Notes: generated from the sequence alone by a model not told the origin. DNA of 64,000 nucleotides from Litorivivens lipolytica (GCF_014191715.1 NZ_JACHWY010000002.1:310001-374000); one strand, 5' to 3'; counted from the stretch's first letter, positions 53,632-64,000 are shown. A program made the numbers and translations.

Positions 53632-54699
53632 GTGTTAAAAGAACTTTTCGGCGGCTGGCGACCCAGCCCGGTTGTTGGAGTGGACATCAGTTCCAGTGCT
53701 GTGAAGGTGCTGGAGCTGAGCTGCAATAACGGCCGTTACCGGGTGGAGAGTTTCGCTGTCGCGCCACTGCCCCAGAATGCGGTGATTGAAAAAAATATCG
53801 CCGACACTGAAGTCGTGGCTGAAAGTCTGCGTCTTGCGCATACGCGATCTCGCTCAAAACAGAAAAATGCCGCGGTAGCGGTTTCCGGTGCGGCGGTGAT
53901 CACCAAGGTGATAGAGATGGCCGCCGATATGAGTGAAGAAGTGATGGAGTCACAGATCACTCTGGAAGCCGACCAATACATTCCCTACCCCTTGGAAGAA
54001 GTCGCGCTGGATTTCGAAGTGCTGGGTCCCTCCGATCGAAATGAGGGGATGGTTGAAGTTCTGCTGGCCGCTTCCCGTCAGGAAAATATCGAGACGCGAG
54101 TAGAAGCCCTGGAGCTGGCAGATCTCGAAGCGAAGGTGGTCGACATTGAAGCCTTTGCCCTGGAACGTACCTTTGCGCTGATTGCCGAGCAGTTCGAGCT
54201 CAATGAAAACTCGGTGGTGGCGATTGTTGATGTCGGCGCTACCGTCACGACGCTGAGTGTTATTGTCGACGACGAAACCATCTACACTCGTGAGCAACTG
54301 TTTGGCGGCCGACAGCTGACGGAAGAAATTCAGCGCCGTTACGGTGTCACTTACGAAGAAGCCGGCATGGCCAAGAAGGATGGTGGCATTGCGGACGATT
54401 ACGAGGAAGAGGTGCTAGAGCCGTTCCGCGACGCTGTGGTTCAGCAGATCAATCGCGCGCTTCAGTTTTTCTTTTCGGCCAGTCAGTACAACATGGTCGA
54501 TCTCGTTGTCCTGGCCGGCGGGGTCGCCTCGACCACCGGGCTGGCGGATCGGGTTGCCGAGGAAACTGGGACATCAACCGTCGTTGCCAATCCCTTTGCG
54601 AATATGGAGGTTGCTCCCGGCGTGGATGTGCTGGCGCTTAACGCTGATGCACCGTCGATGATGATTGCCTGCGGACTAGCCCTGAGGAGTTTTGACTGA
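53632..54699 (+). CDS. pilM: Type IV pilus assembly protein PilM
   Basis: Cytoplasmic actin-like ATPase of the type IV pilus alignment complex. 355 residues. Phosphate-1 motif VVGVDISSSAVKVLEL, VAIVDVGATVTTLSVI (phosphate-2) and VVLAGGVASTTGLADRV (adenosine). It binds the N-terminus of PilN. GTG start with AGGA 8 bases upstream. First gene of pilMNOPQ; its stop overlaps the pilN start by one base. Confidence 0.96.
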   Translation: MLKELFGGWRPSPVVGVDISSSAVKVLELSCNNGRYRVESFAVAPLPQNAVIEKNIADTEVVAESLRLAHTRSRSKQKNAAVAVSGAAVITKVIEMAADMSEEVMESQITLEADQYIPYPLEEVALDFEVLGPSDRNEGMVEVLLAASRQENIETRVEALELADLEAKVVDIEAFALERTFALIAEQFELNENSVVAIVDVGATVTTLSVIVDDETIYTREQLFGGRQLTEEIQRRYGVTYEEAGMAKKDGGIADDYEEEVLEPFRDAVVQQINRALQFFFSASQYNMVDLVVLAGGVASTTGLADRVAEETGTSTVVANPFANMEVAPGVDVLALNADAPSMMIACGLALRSFD

Positions 54700-55268
54700 T
54701 GGCAAAGATCAACCTCCTTCCTTGGCGTGAAGAGCGCCGCGCCGCACTCCAGAAACAGTTTCTGGTCATTCTGGTTGGCATGGCTGTCTTCGGTGGGCTG
54801 ATTGTGTTTCTCGGCGACCGTTATTTCAACGCACTCATCGACCACCAAAATGCACGGAATAACTATCTGCAGCAACATATTGCCGAGTTGAATCGGCAGG
54901 TCGCGGAAATTCGCGAGTTGGAAAAACGTCGTGCCGAGTTGCTGGAGCGGATGGAAATCATTCAAGGGCTGCAGGGCAAGCGTCCTGTGATCGTGCGGAT
55001 TTTTGATGAAACGGTTCGCACCATGCCCGACGGTGCCTTCTTTTTGGATATGACGCGCACAGGCGATGCGATCAAGGTTTCAGGCAAGGCCGAGTCGAAT
55101 AACCGCGTCTCCAGCCTGATGCGAAAACTGGATAATTCCGAGTGGTTTAAAGAGCCCAATCTGACGTCGGTCAAGGCTGCGCCTGATTTTGGCGAGCAGG
55201 GTAGCCAGTTTGAGCTTTCGTTCAAGATCACGTCTCCGGACGCTGAAGCAGAAGCGAAGGAGAAATAG
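54699..55268 (+). CDS. pilN: Type IV pilus assembly protein PilN
   Basis: Bitopic inner-membrane protein, 189 residues. The N-terminal MAKINLLPWREERR (INLLPWR motif) contacts PilM. Membrane helix about 24-44, a coiled coil (LNRQVAEIRELEKRRAELLERME), then a periplasmic ferredoxin-like domain. It forms a heterodimer with PilO. Confidence 0.96.
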   Translation: MAKINLLPWREERRAALQKQFLVILVGMAVFGGLIVFLGDRYFNALIDHQNARNNYLQQHIAELNRQVAEIRELEKRRAELLERMEIIQGLQGKRPVIVRIFDETVRTMPDGAFFLDMTRTGDAIKVSGKAESNNRVSSLMRKLDNSEWFKEPNLTSVKAAPDFGEQGSQFELSFKITSPDAEAEAKEK

Positions 55269-55270
55269 GC

Positions 55271-55888
55271 ATGGCATTTCAGGACGCACTGAAAGAGCTC
55301 AAAGAGTTTGATGTCAACAACATCGACTTTAATACGGTTGGAACGTGGCCGATTCTGGTCAAGAGCATTGTTTGGGCTGTTGTCTTTGTCGGCGTTGTGG
55401 TTGGCGGTTATTTCCAGTTGATTGAGCCGCTGCGGCTTGAGTTGGAAAAAGTCACAGCGAAAGAACAGGACCTTCGTCAGGAGTTTAAGACCAAGGCTTT
55501 CAAAGCGGCTAACCTTGCGGCCTATCGCAAGCAGATGATCGAAATGGAAGAAACCTTCGGTGCGCTGTTAAGCCAGTTGCCAACCGATACCGAGGTTCCG
55601 GGACTGCTTGAGGATATCACTGAAGAAGGCGTCTCCAATGGCCTGGAAATCACCTCGATTCAGTTGCAGCCGGAAGTTCGCAAAGAGTTTTATGTTGAGC
55701 TGCCGATCAGTATTCAGGTCAAAGGGCCGTACCATGATCTGGCGGCGTTTGTGAGCGGTATCGCCGGTCTGCCACGGATCGTCACTCTGCATGATTTCAA
55801 GATTGGCGGCGCCAAAGGCGGGATTGATCTGAATATGTCAATTACGGCCAAGACCTACCGTTATCGTGATCCGGAGGTCGACGGATGA
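55271..55888 (+). CDS. pilO: Type IV pilus assembly protein PilO
   Basis: Inner-membrane partner of PilN, 205 residues. Cytoplasmic N-terminus, membrane helix around WPILVKSIVWAVVFVGVVVGGYF, coiled coil, then a periplasmic domain with LLSQLPTDTEVPGLLEDI, typical for PilO. Overlaps the pilP start (4 bases). Confidence 0.96.
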   Translation: MAFQDALKELKEFDVNNIDFNTVGTWPILVKSIVWAVVFVGVVVGGYFQLIEPLRLELEKVTAKEQDLRQEFKTKAFKAANLAAYRKQMIEMEETFGALLSQLPTDTEVPGLLEDITEEGVSNGLEITSIQLQPEVRKEFYVELPISIQVKGPYHDLAAFVSGIAGLPRIVTLHDFKIGGAKGGIDLNMSITAKTYRYRDPEVDG

Positions 55889-56418
55889 ATATCAGGACAC
55901 TGATTCCTTTCTGTTTGGCGGGTCTGGTGTTGACCGGTTGTGGCGGTAGCTCCAGCTATGAAGATATCGACGCCTACATGGCGGAGATCAAGTCGCGTCC
56001 GGTCGGGCAAATCCCGCCGATTCCGCCCTTCAAGGCCTACAAGGCGTTTAATTACAGTGCCTCCGGTTTGCGCAGTCCGTTTATCAAACCAGTTGAGGCC
56101 AAGCAAATAGCCCGCTTGTCCGGTAACGCAGCTGTGAAACCGGATTTCAATCGCAAGCAGGAGTTTCTGGAGCAGTTCAGTCTGGATTCCCTGCGGATGG
56201 TGGGCTCTTTGGAGTTGGATGGTGTGCGTTGGGCGCTCGTCAAAGACAGCGAAAACAGTGTGCATCGTGTGCGGAGTGGTCATTACCTCGGTCGCAATCA
56301 TGGACGGGTCATTGAAACGACAGAAACCAGTCTGTTGATTATCGAAATCGTCTCGGATGGCGGCGATGGCTGGATTGAAAGACCGCGAACCCTCGAAATA
56401 AAAACGAGTGACGGCTAA
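55885..56418 (+). CDS. pilP: Type IV pilus lipoprotein PilP
   Basis: 177 residues. Lipoprotein signal with lipobox LTGC (Cys19), cleaved by LspA. A flexible linker leads to the beta-sandwich domain (LRSPF, SLRMVGSLELDGVRWALVKD, GHYLGRNHGRV). It links the PilN/PilO inner-membrane complex to the PilQ secretin. Confidence 0.96.
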   Translation: MNIRTLIPFCLAGLVLTGCGGSSSYEDIDAYMAEIKSRPVGQIPPIPPFKAYKAFNYSASGLRSPFIKPVEAKQIARLSGNAAVKPDFNRKQEFLEQFSLDSLRMVGSLELDGVRWALVKDSENSVHRVRSGHYLGRNHGRVIETTETSLLIIEIVSDGGDGWIERPRTLEIKTSDG

Positions 56419-56433
56419 GTGAGTGGAGAAGTC

Positions 56434-58581
56434 ATGAAAACCTTAAAGCCAAAAACAATTCAGCGGTATCTGCTCTGGGCGGCTTGCGCAATCTTCACTC
56501 ACCCCCTGTTTGCCGGCGAGCTCAAGGATATCCAGTTCTCTTCGCTACAGGGTGGTCGTTTCGAGGCGCGCATGACCTTTGACTCCGCACCGCCGGAGCC
56601 CAAGGGTTACACCATTGAAAAGCCTGCTCGTATTGCGCTGGACTTGCCCGGCGTAAGCAGCGGTCTGCCGCAGAAGAAATACCCTCTGTCCTATGGCAAC
56701 GCCAGTAGCGCGATTGTGCTGGAGGGCAACGGTCGCACCCGGGTGGTATTAAACCTGCTTGAGCTGGTGCCCTACGCCACGCGCATAGAGGGCAACGATC
56801 TGGTTGTTGAAGTCGGTTCTGTCGCGACGGAGTATCTTAAAGAATCCGGTGGTGCGTTGGAGCAGGTGGCTAGCTCAACACCGTCAGTGGAAACGGCCAG
56901 CGGTAACCAGATTACGGATATGGATTTCAAGCGTGGCGCCGATGGCGAAGGCATGCTGATTCTGAGTCTTAAAGATCCCAAAGCCGATATCAATGTGTAT
57001 GAACAAGGCACGAAGATCTTTGTCGAGTTCAGCGAAATGTCGCTGCCGGAAAATCTTCGTCGTCGCTACGATGTCGGTGACTTTGCTACTCCGGTGCAGG
57101 TCATTGATGCCAAAAGCACCAGCCGCGGTGCGCGCTTTGAACTGAAATCCAGCGGTGATTACGACTACCTCGCGTATCAGGCAGATAACGAGTATGTGCT
57201 CAGCGTGAAGCCGCTTACGCAGGAAGAAGTGGAAGAACGGCGCAAGGAATTCGCCTTTGTCGGTGAAAAGCTGTCGCTCAACTTCCAGGATATTGAAGTG
57301 CGCGCGGTACTGCAGCTGATTGCAGACTTTACCGAACTTAATCTGGTGGCCAGTGATACGGTTTCCGGCAACATTACCCTGCGGTTGAAAAACGTGCCTT
57401 GGGATCAAGCGCTGGAACTGGTGCTGAAAACCAAGGGGCTCGACAAGCGTTTGGTCGGGAACGTACTGATGGTTGCGCCTGCGGCGGAGATTGCCGAACG
57501 TGAGCGCCAGGAAATTGAAGCCCAGAAACAGGTGCGTGAACTGGCGCCCCTGCGCAGTGAGTTTATCCGCATTCGTTACGCCGATGCGGCGGACCTGATG
57601 ACCTTGTTTGAGCGTACCAGCACAGGCGGAGGAGGTAATTCTGATGAAGGTGAAGATATTTTGTCAGAGCGTGGTCGGGTGGTGCTGGAATCGCGCACCA
57701 ATTCTCTGCTGATCACTGAGACTGCCGATAAGCTCGACGAAATTCGACGTCTGATCAAGCAGATTGATGTCCCGATTCGTCAGGTACAGATCGAGGCCCG
57801 CATTGTTCGAGCCAGCACTGACTTTGATAAGTCGCTGGGTGTTCGCTGGGGTGGTGCTTTTTACGATGTAAACGATGCCGGGAATATCCTCTCAGCAAAC
57901 GGCACCATTGAGGAAAACAATGAGACCACCAGTAACCTGATTTCTGCGGCAGCGGCGGGTAATAATTCCTTTGAGGTGGTCCCCGGCATGATTGCTGACC
58001 TCGGTGTCGCAGGTGCTGCAGGCTCTTTCGCGCTGGGCTTTATTGAGGATGATCACTTCCTCAACCTTGAGCTGTCCGCGCTGGAATCCAAAGGTCGAGG
58101 CGAGATCGTTTCCCAGCCGAAGGTAATTACCGGGGACAAAGAGCCCGCGATTATCAAAGCTGGTACCGAGATTCCTTATCCGCAGTCCTCGGCCAACGGC
58201 GAAACCACCATTGCCTTTAAAGAAGCGGTGCTGAGCCTGGATGTTACGCCGATCATCACCCCGGATGACCGCATTCTGCTCGACCTCCTGATTAATCAGG
58301 ATACGGTTGGCCAGTTGGTTATCTCTACGGGGCTGGGTGGTCAGGTGCCCACTATTGATACCACCGAGCTGAAAACCAAGGTCTTGGTGGGCAATGGTGA
58401 AACTGTCGTGCTGGGCGGTGTGTACGAGACGACCGATATCGAGTCGGTGACCAAGGTTCCCTTCTTTGGTGATCTGCCGTACATTGGGCGCCTGTTCCGT
58501 CGCACCTCTGTTGATCAGGATAAGTCGGAGCTGCTGATTTTTATTACGCCCCGCATTCTGGCAGATACGCTGGTTGAGTGA
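56434..58581 (+). CDS. pilQ: Type IV pilus secretin PilQ
   Basis: Outer-membrane channel through which the pilus emerges, 715 residues from the chosen ATG. Signal peptide MKTLKPKTIQRYLLWAACAI...FAG. An AMIN domain (about 30-135, peptidoglycan-binding) and a second such region follow, then the N0/N1 domains (LSLNFQDIEVRAVLQLIADF, SGNITLRLKNVPWDQALE) and the secretin core ending in VLGGVYETTDIESVTKVPFFGDLP and LLIFITPRIL. The GTG at 56419 would add five residues; the ATG with GGAGAA upstream is preferred. Confidence 0.96.
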   Translation: MKTLKPKTIQRYLLWAACAIFTHPLFAGELKDIQFSSLQGGRFEARMTFDSAPPEPKGYTIEKPARIALDLPGVSSGLPQKKYPLSYGNASSAIVLEGNGRTRVVLNLLELVPYATRIEGNDLVVEVGSVATEYLKESGGALEQVASSTPSVETASGNQITDMDFKRGADGEGMLILSLKDPKADINVYEQGTKIFVEFSEMSLPENLRRRYDVGDFATPVQVIDAKSTSRGARFELKSSGDYDYLAYQADNEYVLSVKPLTQEEVEERRKEFAFVGEKLSLNFQDIEVRAVLQLIADFTELNLVASDTVSGNITLRLKNVPWDQALELVLKTKGLDKRLVGNVLMVAPAAEIAERERQEIEAQKQVRELAPLRSEFIRIRYADAADLMTLFERTSTGGGGNSDEGEDILSERGRVVLESRTNSLLITETADKLDEIRRLIKQIDVPIRQVQIEARIVRASTDFDKSLGVRWGGAFYDVNDAGNILSANGTIEENNETTSNLISAAAAGNNSFEVVPGMIADLGVAGAAGSFALGFIEDDHFLNLELSALESKGRGEIVSQPKVITGDKEPAIIKAGTEIPYPQSSANGETTIAFKEAVLSLDVTPIITPDDRILLDLLINQDTVGQLVISTGLGGQVPTIDTTELKTKVLVGNGETVVLGGVYETTDIESVTKVPFFGDLPYIGRLFRRTSVDQDKSELLIFITPRILADTLVE

Positions 58582-58616
58582 GGCTTAGCACGTAACTGCC
58601 ACGGTAAGCCCTTTCT

Positions 58617-59123
58617 ATGAAGTATCCCCGTGTGTTTCTTGTCGGCCCAATGGGGGCCGGCAAGAGCACTATCGGTCGCCTGTTGGCCGATGACCTCCAT
58701 CTGGAATTCCGTGACGCTGACCGCGAGATTGAAGAGCGCAGCGGCGTTGATATCCCGTGGATCTTTGACAAGGAAGGTGAAGCCGGTTTTCGCGATCGCG
58801 AAACGGCCATGATCGAAGAACTGTCTCAACTTGAGGGCGTTCTGGTGTCCACCGGTGGTGGCGTGGTGGGGCGCCCGGAAAATCGTGAACTGATGAAGCG
58901 GGGCGCCGTTGTGTATCTGCATGCCTCGGTTGATGAACAGGTTCGCCGTACTGCCAAGGATAAAAAACGACCCCTGCTACAGAACGCCAATCCGCGCAAG
59001 GTGCTCGAAGAGCTGATGGCGGTGCGCGACCCGCTGTATCGCGAAGTGGCAACGATTATTGTGCATACTGATGGTCGTGGCCCGCGCGCTGTCGCCAATG
59101 AGATTCGTCGCCTGCTGGCCTGA
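58617..59123 (+). CDS. aroK: Shikimate kinase
   Basis: Phosphorylates shikimate in the aromatic amino acid pathway. 168 residues. P-loop [15 protein letters not shown], the shikimate-binding [18 protein letters not shown] and FRDRE segments, and [14 protein letters not shown]. Downstream of pilQ and upstream of aroB, the conserved order. Confidence 0.97.
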   Translation: MKYPRVFLVGPMGAGKSTIGRLLADDLHLEFRDADREIEERSGVDIPWIFDKEGEAGFRDRETAMIEELSQLEGVLVSTGGGVVGRPENRELMKRGAVVYLHASVDEQVRRTAKDKKRPLLQNANPRKVLEELMAVRDPLYREVATIIVHTDGRGPRAVANEIRRLLA

Positions 59124-59132
59124 GTTCTCCCG

Positions 59133-59154
59133 AAAACGCTACAATAGCGTTTTT
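59133..59154 (+). terminator. Small hairpin between aroK and aroB
   Basis: AAAACGCT ACAAT AGCGTTTT plus one more T: a short eight-pair stem, three pairs of which are G:C. It could be a partial terminator within the operon. Confidence 0.5.
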
Positions 59155-59174
59155 CCTGCATCAGACTGATTTCC

Positions 59175-60248
59175 ATGCGTGAGTTGACTCTCGATCTGGG
59201 TGAGCGGAGCTACCCGATTCGTATTGCCCCGAATTTGCTGTCCGATAACGACTGGCCATCCTTTATCAAAGGCAAGCAGGCCTGCGTGGTCACTAACGAA
59301 ACCATAGCGCCGCTCTATCTTGAGGCCGTGTTGGCTCGACTTCAGGGCTGGCAGGTGTCGGTCGTGGTGCTGCCCGACGGTGAGTCGCACAAGAACCTGG
59401 AAACCCTGAATACGATCTTTGATCAACTGCTGGAAGACAACCACACGCGCAAAACTACGCTGATTGCGCTCGGTGGCGGCGTGGTCGGGGATATGACCGG
59501 CTTTGCGGCGGCCTGCTATCAGCGCGGTGTGCCGTTTATTCAGCTGCCGACGACCCTGTTGTCGATGGTGGATTCCTCCGTCGGTGGCAAGACGGGGGTC
59601 AATCACGCGCTGGGCAAGAACATGATTGGTGCGTTTTACCAGCCTGAGTGCGTCATTATCGATACCGAAACGTTGACAACCTTGCCGCCGCGGGAGTTTT
59701 CGGCGGGGCTGGCCGAGGTGCTCAAGTACGGTCTGATTGCCGATGTGCCGTTCTACGATTGGCTTGAAGCTAACTGGGATGGTCTGCTGGCTCGTGACCC
59801 CGAACTGCTCGCCGAAGCGATTCTGTGCTCCTGCGAGAACAAGGCCCGCGTGGTGGCTGAAGATGAACGTGAAGGCGGTCGCCGTGCCATTCTCAATCTG
59901 GGGCACACCTTTGGTCACGCTATCGAGACCGCTACCGGCTACGGTAGCTGGCTCCACGGCGAGGCGGTGGCAACTGGCATGCTGATTGCTGCAAAGCTGT
60001 CGTCGGATTTGGGCTGGATTGCCGATGCTGAGGTGGAGCGATTGGCGAGCCTGCTGCAACGGGCGGATCTGCCACTGAACCCTCCGGCAGAGATGGCCGC
60101 CGAACAGTTCCTGAGCCTGATGGCGCGGGACAAGAAAGTGCTCGATGGTCGCTTGCGGCTGGTCTTGTTGAAAGCGCTGGGTGAGGCCGTGGTGACCGAC
60201 GAAGTGGAGCAGGCAAAGGTGATTGCAGCTATCGAGGCGGTGCGCTAG
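59175..60248 (+). CDS. aroB: 3-dehydroquinate synthase
   Basis: Second step of the shikimate pathway, an NAD- and zinc-dependent cyclisation of DAHP. 357 residues. NAD site [53 protein letters not shown], the zinc-binding Glu in [10 protein letters not shown] and the histidines in [11 protein letters not shown] and [10 protein letters not shown]. Downstream there is normally a SPOR-domain gene (damX); here the next gene is gltB. Confidence 0.97.
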   Translation: MRELTLDLGERSYPIRIAPNLLSDNDWPSFIKGKQACVVTNETIAPLYLEAVLARLQGWQVSVVVLPDGESHKNLETLNTIFDQLLEDNHTRKTTLIALGGGVVGDMTGFAAACYQRGVPFIQLPTTLLSMVDSSVGGKTGVNHALGKNMIGAFYQPECVIIDTETLTTLPPREFSAGLAEVLKYGLIADVPFYDWLEANWDGLLARDPELLAEAILCSCENKARVVAEDEREGGRRAILNLGHTFGHAIETATGYGSWLHGEAVATGMLIAAKLSSDLGWIADAEVERLASLLQRADLPLNPPAEMAAEQFLSLMARDKKVLDGRLRLVLLKALGEAVVTDEVEQAKVIAAIEAVR

Positions 60249-60333
60249 CGCCGTCCGGCCTTGGCAAGGATTTACTAAGTCTTTGTTAAAAGGGCAAAAA
60301 ATACGGCTTATTCTGTGTATTTTGCGGGCAAAT

Positions 60334-60362
60334 TTGTCGCTTATGCGCCAGCCGTGTAGAAT
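60334..60362 (+). promoter_or_regulatory. Promoter of gltB
   Basis: TTGTCG at 60334-60339, a 17-base spacer and TAGAAT at 60357-60362. The predicted start near 60369 gives an 85-base leader before the ATG. Confidence 0.7.
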
Positions 60363-60453
60363 GTCCCTCCTTTTTTCCGGCGACTGCTGTCCCCGGAGCG
60401 CAGAAATGCTAGCTATCTTTCTGATTTTCTGAGTTTTTTACGAGAGTCGATTT

Positions 60454-63400
60454 ATGAGTACAGGCCTGTACAGACCTGAGGACGTGCGTGATAACTGTGG
60501 TTTCGGCCTTATTGCCCACATGCAGGGCGAGCCGAGCCACAAGTTGTTGCAAACGGCCATAGAATCCCTGACGTGCATGACGCACCGTGGGGGCATTGCC
60601 GCTGACGGTAAAACCGGTGACGGCTGTGGTCTGTTGCTGAAAAAACCCGACAGCTTCCTGCGGACTCTCGCCAAAGAAGCCTTCTCGGCCGAACTCAGCA
60701 GCATCTACGGCATCGGTCAGATCTTCCTGAGCAAAGACGCTGCCAAAGCAGACGCTGCACGTAAAGCCATGGCGGATGCCATGGCCGAGCAGGGTCTGGA
60801 GTGCGTCGGCTGGCGCGAAGTGCCGCACGATCCGTCTGTGTGTGGTGAGATCGCGGTCGCCAGCCTGCCGCGCATTGAGCAGGTGTTTATTAACAGTGAT
60901 GCGTCCAGTGACAAAGAACTGGCCACCAAGCTGTATGTGGTGCGTCGCCGCACTGAAAACGCGCTGGCCAATGACTCCGATTTCTATATCTGTAGCCTGT
61001 CATCTTCGGTCCTTTCCTATAAAGGTCTGATGATGCCCGTGGATTTGCCCAAGTTCTTCCCGGATCTGGGTGACGAGCGTCTGGAAACCGCGATCTGCGT
61101 TTTCCACCAACGCTTTTCGACCAACACTCTGCCGCGCTGGCCGCTGGCTCAGCCCTTCCGCATGCTGGCCCACAACGGTGAGATCAACACCATTGAGGGC
61201 AACCGCAACTGGGCGGAGGCGCGCTCGACCAAGTTCTCCAGCCCCTTGCTGCCTGATCTGGACAGCATTGCGCCGCTGGTTAACCGCACCGGTTCCGACT
61301 CCTCCAGCCTCGACAACATGCTCGAGCTGCTGGTTGCTGGCGGCATGCCCCTGTTCCGCGCTGTGCGCATGCTGGTGCCGCCGGCCTGGCAGAACATGGA
61401 GCACATGGATGCCGACCTGAAGGCCTTCTACGAATACAACTCCATGCACATGGAGCCCTGGGATGGCCCGGCCGGTATCGTATTGACCGACGGGCGCTAC
61501 GCCGTGTGTATGCTGGACCGCAACGGCCTGCGTCCGGCTCGCTGGGTAACGACAACCGACGGCTTTATTACTCTGGCCTCGGAAATTGGCACCTACGACT
61601 ACAAACCGGAAGATGTTATCGCCAAGGGCCGCGTTGGCCCCGGCCAGATTCTGGTGGTCGATACCGAGACCGGCGAAGTCATGCACACCGCCGATGTAGA
61701 CGCTCAGCTGAAAACTCAGCAGCCCTACAAGCAATGGCTAAAAGAGCATGCGACCCGTCTGGAATCCTCGCTGTCTACGCCGCTGGTTCCGGACTTGGTG
61801 GGCAAGGAGCAACTCAAGGCGTTCCAGAAATACTTCCAGGTCAGCTTTGAAGAGCGCGAGCAGGTGCTGCGCCCGCTGGCAGAGTCTGGCAACGAAGCCG
61901 TGGGCTCCATGGGCGACGACACGCCGATGGCGGTGCTTTCCAAACAGGAGCGCCCGCTCTACGACTACTTCCGCCAGAAGTTTGCACAGGTAACCAATCC
62001 GCCGATCGATCCGCTGCGCGAAGCGATCGTCATGAGCTTGGAAACCTGTCTGGGCCGTGAGAAAAACGTTTTCGAAGAAACGGCCGATCACGCCGAGCGC
62101 CTGATTCTGTCTAGCCCCGTGCTGTCGCCGGATAAATTCCAGCGTTTGCTGGAACTGAACAATCCGAATTTCGACGTTGCGCGCCTGGATTTGACTTACG
62201 ATCCGGCCACGACTGACCTGCGCAGTGCGATCAATAAACTGTGTGATGACGCGGTTGCTGCGGTTAACAGCGGCAAAACCATTATGCTGCTGAGTGATCG
62301 CGGTCTTGAGCCCGGTCTGCTGGCTATTCACTCGCTGATGGCCACCGGTGCCGTGCACCACCACCTGATCAAGCAGGGTCTGCGTTGCGACGCCAACATC
62401 GTGGTGGAGTCCGGCAGTGCCCGCGATTCTCACCAACTCGCCTGTCTGTTTGGTTATGGCGCGACCGCGGTATACCCCTACATGGCCTACAGCGTGATCA
62501 ACGACATGCTGCGCAGCGGCGAGCTGGTGGGTGATACCAACGAATGTCACACCGCTTACCGCAAGGGTATCAACAAAGGGCTGATGAAAATCCTCTCGAA
62601 AATGGGGATTTCCACCATCGCCTCTTACCGCGGCGCCCAACTGTTTGAAATTATCGGTCTCGATGACGATGTTGTGGATCTGTGTTTCCGCGGCACCGCC
62701 AGCCGCATCAAGGGCCCGACCTTTGCCGAACTGCAGAAAGATCAGGAAGCGCTGGCAACCATCGCCTGGATTCCGCGCAAACCGATTAATCCCGGCGGTC
62801 AGCTCAAGTTTGTTCACGGCCAGGAATTCCACAGCTTTAACCCGGACGTGGTTAAAGGCTTGCAAGACGCCGTGCAAACTGGCGATTACACACGTTGGAA
62901 AGCCTACAGCAAACTGGTCAATGAGCGCCCGGTAGCCACCCTGCGCGACCTGCTGAAACTGAAAGACGCCAAGCCGATTCCGCTGGAAGAGGTTGAGCCC
63001 ATTGAAAACATCCTGCCGCGCTTTGACTCGGCCGGTATGTCGCTGGGTGCCTTGAGCCCGGAGGCGCACGAAGCTCTGGCAACTGCCATGAACCGTTTGG
63101 GCGGTCGCTCCAACTCCGGTGAGGGTGGCGAAGATCCAGCCCGCTACGGCACCGAGCGCAACTCCAAGATCAAACAGGTGGCTTCCGGCCGCTTTGGCGT
63201 GACCCCGCATTATCTGGTCAATGCCGAAGTGTTGCAGATCAAAGTCGCTCAGGGCGCCAAGCCCGGTGAAGGTGGTCAGCTGCCCGGTGGCAAGGTCAAC
63301 GAACTGATCGCTCGCCTGCGTTACTCCGTGCCCGGCGTGACCCTGATTTCACCGCCGCCGCACCACGACATTTACTCGATCGAAGACCTGGCTCAGCTGA

Positions 63401-64000
63401 TCTTTGACCTCAAGCAGGTCAACCCGGAAGCGCTGGTGTCGGTCAAGCTGGTATCTGAGCCCGGTGTCGGCACGATTGCTGCCGGTGTCGCCAAGGCCTA
63501 CGCGGATCTGATCACTATCTCCGGTTACGACGGTGGTACCGCAGCCAGCCCGATTACCTCTATTCGCTACGCTGGTTCGCCGTGGGAACTGGGTCTGTCA
63601 GAAGCCCAGCAAACCCTGCGCGGCAATGGCTTGCGTGGCATGGTGCGTGTGCAAACAGACGGTGGCTTGAAAACCGGTCTGGATGTGGTCAAGGCAGCAA
63701 TCCTCGGCGCGGAAAGCTTCGGTTTCGGTACCACGCCGATGGTGGCGCTGGGTTGTAAATACCTGCGTATCTGTCACCTGAACAACTGCGCGACGGGTGT
63801 TGCCACCCAGGATGGGCGTCTGCGCGACGAGCACTTTATTGGCACCGTCGACATGGTAGTGAACTTCTTCAAGTTTATGGCCATGGAAACCCGCGAGCTG
63901 ATGGCAAGCCTCGGCATTCGCACCATGGATGAACTGATTGGTCGCACCGATCTGCTGGAGCAGCACGCCGGCGCGACGGAAAAACACGGCAAGCTCGACC
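60454..64000 (+). CDS. gltB: Glutamate synthase (NADPH) large chain, 5' part
   Basis: Converts glutamine and 2-oxoglutarate to two glutamates, the assimilation arm of nitrogen metabolism. 1182 codons are present and the frame is open at the window end (family about 1480-1500). A 14-residue propeptide precedes Cys15 in [14 protein letters not shown], the N-terminal nucleophile of the class II amidotransferase domain after processing. A central domain and the FMN/synthase domain follow, with [34 protein letters not shown] and the 3Fe-4S cysteines in [12 protein letters not shown] near the end of the visible part. Not co-directionally coupled to aroB: 205 bases apart and with its own promoter. 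Confidence 0.97.
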   Translation, partial: MSTGLYRPEDVRDNCGFGLIAHMQGEPSHKLLQTAIESLTCMTHRGGIAADGKTGDGCGLLLKKPDSFLRTLAKEAFSAELSSIYGIGQIFLSKDAAKADAARKAMADAMAEQGLECVGWREVPHDPSVCGEIAVASLPRIEQVFINSDASSDKELATKLYVVRRRTENALANDSDFYICSLSSSVLSYKGLMMPVDLPKFFPDLGDERLETAICVFHQRFSTNTLPRWPLAQPFRMLAHNGEINTIEGNRNWAEARSTKFSSPLLPDLDSIAPLVNRTGSDSSSLDNMLELLVAGGMPLFRAVRMLVPPAWQNMEHMDADLKAFYEYNSMHMEPWDGPAGIVLTDGRYAVCMLDRNGLRPARWVTTTDGFITLASEIGTYDYKPEDVIAKGRVGPGQILVVDTETGEVMHTADVDAQLKTQQPYKQWLKEHATRLESSLSTPLVPDLVGKEQLKAFQKYFQVSFEEREQVLRPLAESGNEAVGSMGDDTPMAVLSKQERPLYDYFRQKFAQVTNPPIDPLREAIVMSLETCLGREKNVFEETADHAERLILSSPVLSPDKFQRLLELNNPNFDVARLDLTYDPATTDLRSAINKLCDDAVAAVNSGKTIMLLSDRGLEPGLLAIHSLMATGAVHHHLIKQGLRCDANIVVESGSARDSHQLACLFGYGATAVYPYMAYSVINDMLRSGELVGDTNECHTAYRKGINKGLMKILSKMGISTIASYRGAQLFEIIGLDDDVVDLCFRGTASRIKGPTFAELQKDQEALATIAWIPRKPINPGGQLKFVHGQEFHSFNPDVVKGLQDAVQTGDYTRWKAYSKLVNERPVATLRDLLKLKDAKPIPLEEVEPIENILPRFDSAGMSLGALSPEAHEALATAMNRLGGRSNSGEGGEDPARYGTERNSKIKQVASGRFGVTPHYLVNAEVLQIKVAQGAKPGEGGQLPGGKVNELIARLRYSVPGVTLISPPPHHDIYSIEDLAQLIFDLKQVNPEALVSVKLVSEPGVGTIAAGVAKAYADLITISGYDGGTAASPITSIRYAGSPWELGLSEAQQTLRGNGLRGMVRVQTDGGLKTGLDVVKAAILGAESFGFGTTPMVALGCKYLRICHLNNCATGVATQDGRLRDEHFIGTVDMVVNFFKFMAMETRELMASLGIRTMDELIGRTDLLEQHAGATEKHGKLD

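Noticed and set aside
61738-63210. 490-codon minus-strand frame inside gltB (and a 522-codon one opposite the molybdoenzyme at 13269-14837)
   Set aside because: Both are antisense to genes with intact catalytic motifs and lack start-site signals.
1-64000. CRISPR arrays, prophage, insertion sequences or rRNA
   Set aside because: No regularly spaced direct repeats, transposase or integrase motifs, or rRNA segments were seen. The only phage-derived signal is the lambda O/P-like pair, which stands alone.

Overview
The window is a contiguous piece of a gammaproteobacterial chromosome. It holds about 57 densely packed genes, nearly all housekeeping, with no rRNA, phage, IS or CRISPR. Many gene-order blocks are the Pseudomonas-type ones: rnfABC/metG/mrp/dcd; purMN back to back with DUF2066-perM-hda; murJ/ribF-ileS-lspA-fkpB-ispH; ubiE-ubiJ-ubiB-hisI-hisE-tatABC; mrcA divergent from pilMNOPQ-aroK-aroB-gltB. 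A domesticated phage-type helicase-loader pair (47676-49395), together with the general gene content, suggests a marine Cellvibrionales-like member of the class. That placement is inference; no rRNA gene is present to test it.

Layout. 1-2238: start of a truncated rnfC, then rnfB and rnfA (minus strand). 2419-2503: a palindromic intergenic repeat. 2515-6384: metG (minus), divergent from mrp and dcd. 6427-8809: DUF3108, purN and purM (minus). 8950-11833: a translationally coupled DUF2066, perM and hda run. 12044-13206: an OprF-like porin with its terminator. 13464-17524: a two-gene molybdoenzyme operon in which a NasA/NarB-type catalytic subunit is paired with a DmsB-DmsC fusion. 17530-18567: a small orphan gene and a PuuD-family membrane protein (minus). 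18796-21174: a coiled-coil membrane protein and class I fumarase. 21276-27975: a tight run of sbcB, a GIY-YIG gene, an ABC exporter, pyrB, nudF and murJ, mostly with GTG or TTG starts. 28006-33650: ribF to ispH. 33694-35271: rhlE and tRNA-Leu(CAG) (minus). 35403-40786: rnr, rlmB, rpsF, rpsR, a DUF2232 gene and rplI. 40846-42352: tandem terminators and then dnaB. 42349-47572: tatCBA, hisE, hisI, ubiB, ubiJ and ubiE (minus). 47676-49395: the helicase-loader pair (minus). 49512-50876: radA. 50987-53458: mrcA (minus). 53632-60248: pilMNOPQ, aroK and aroB. 60454-64000: gltB, running off the right end.

How genes work together. Replication factors are unusually well represented: dnaB, hda, radA, sbcB and the loader pair (a lambda-P-like protein plus a lambda-O/DnaT-like protein with three DnaT C-terminal repeats). 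The pair is the strongest candidate for a little-described system: it predicts that this genome loads DnaB without DciA or DnaC. The second candidate is the nitrate-reductase-type molybdoenzyme. Its catalytic subunit has no Tat signal, yet its electron donor is a fused four-cluster ferredoxin and quinol-oxidising membrane anchor, which suggests a cytoplasm-facing quinol-driven reductase. Everything here was read by eye. Family calls rest on motifs and gene order; no database search was possible.
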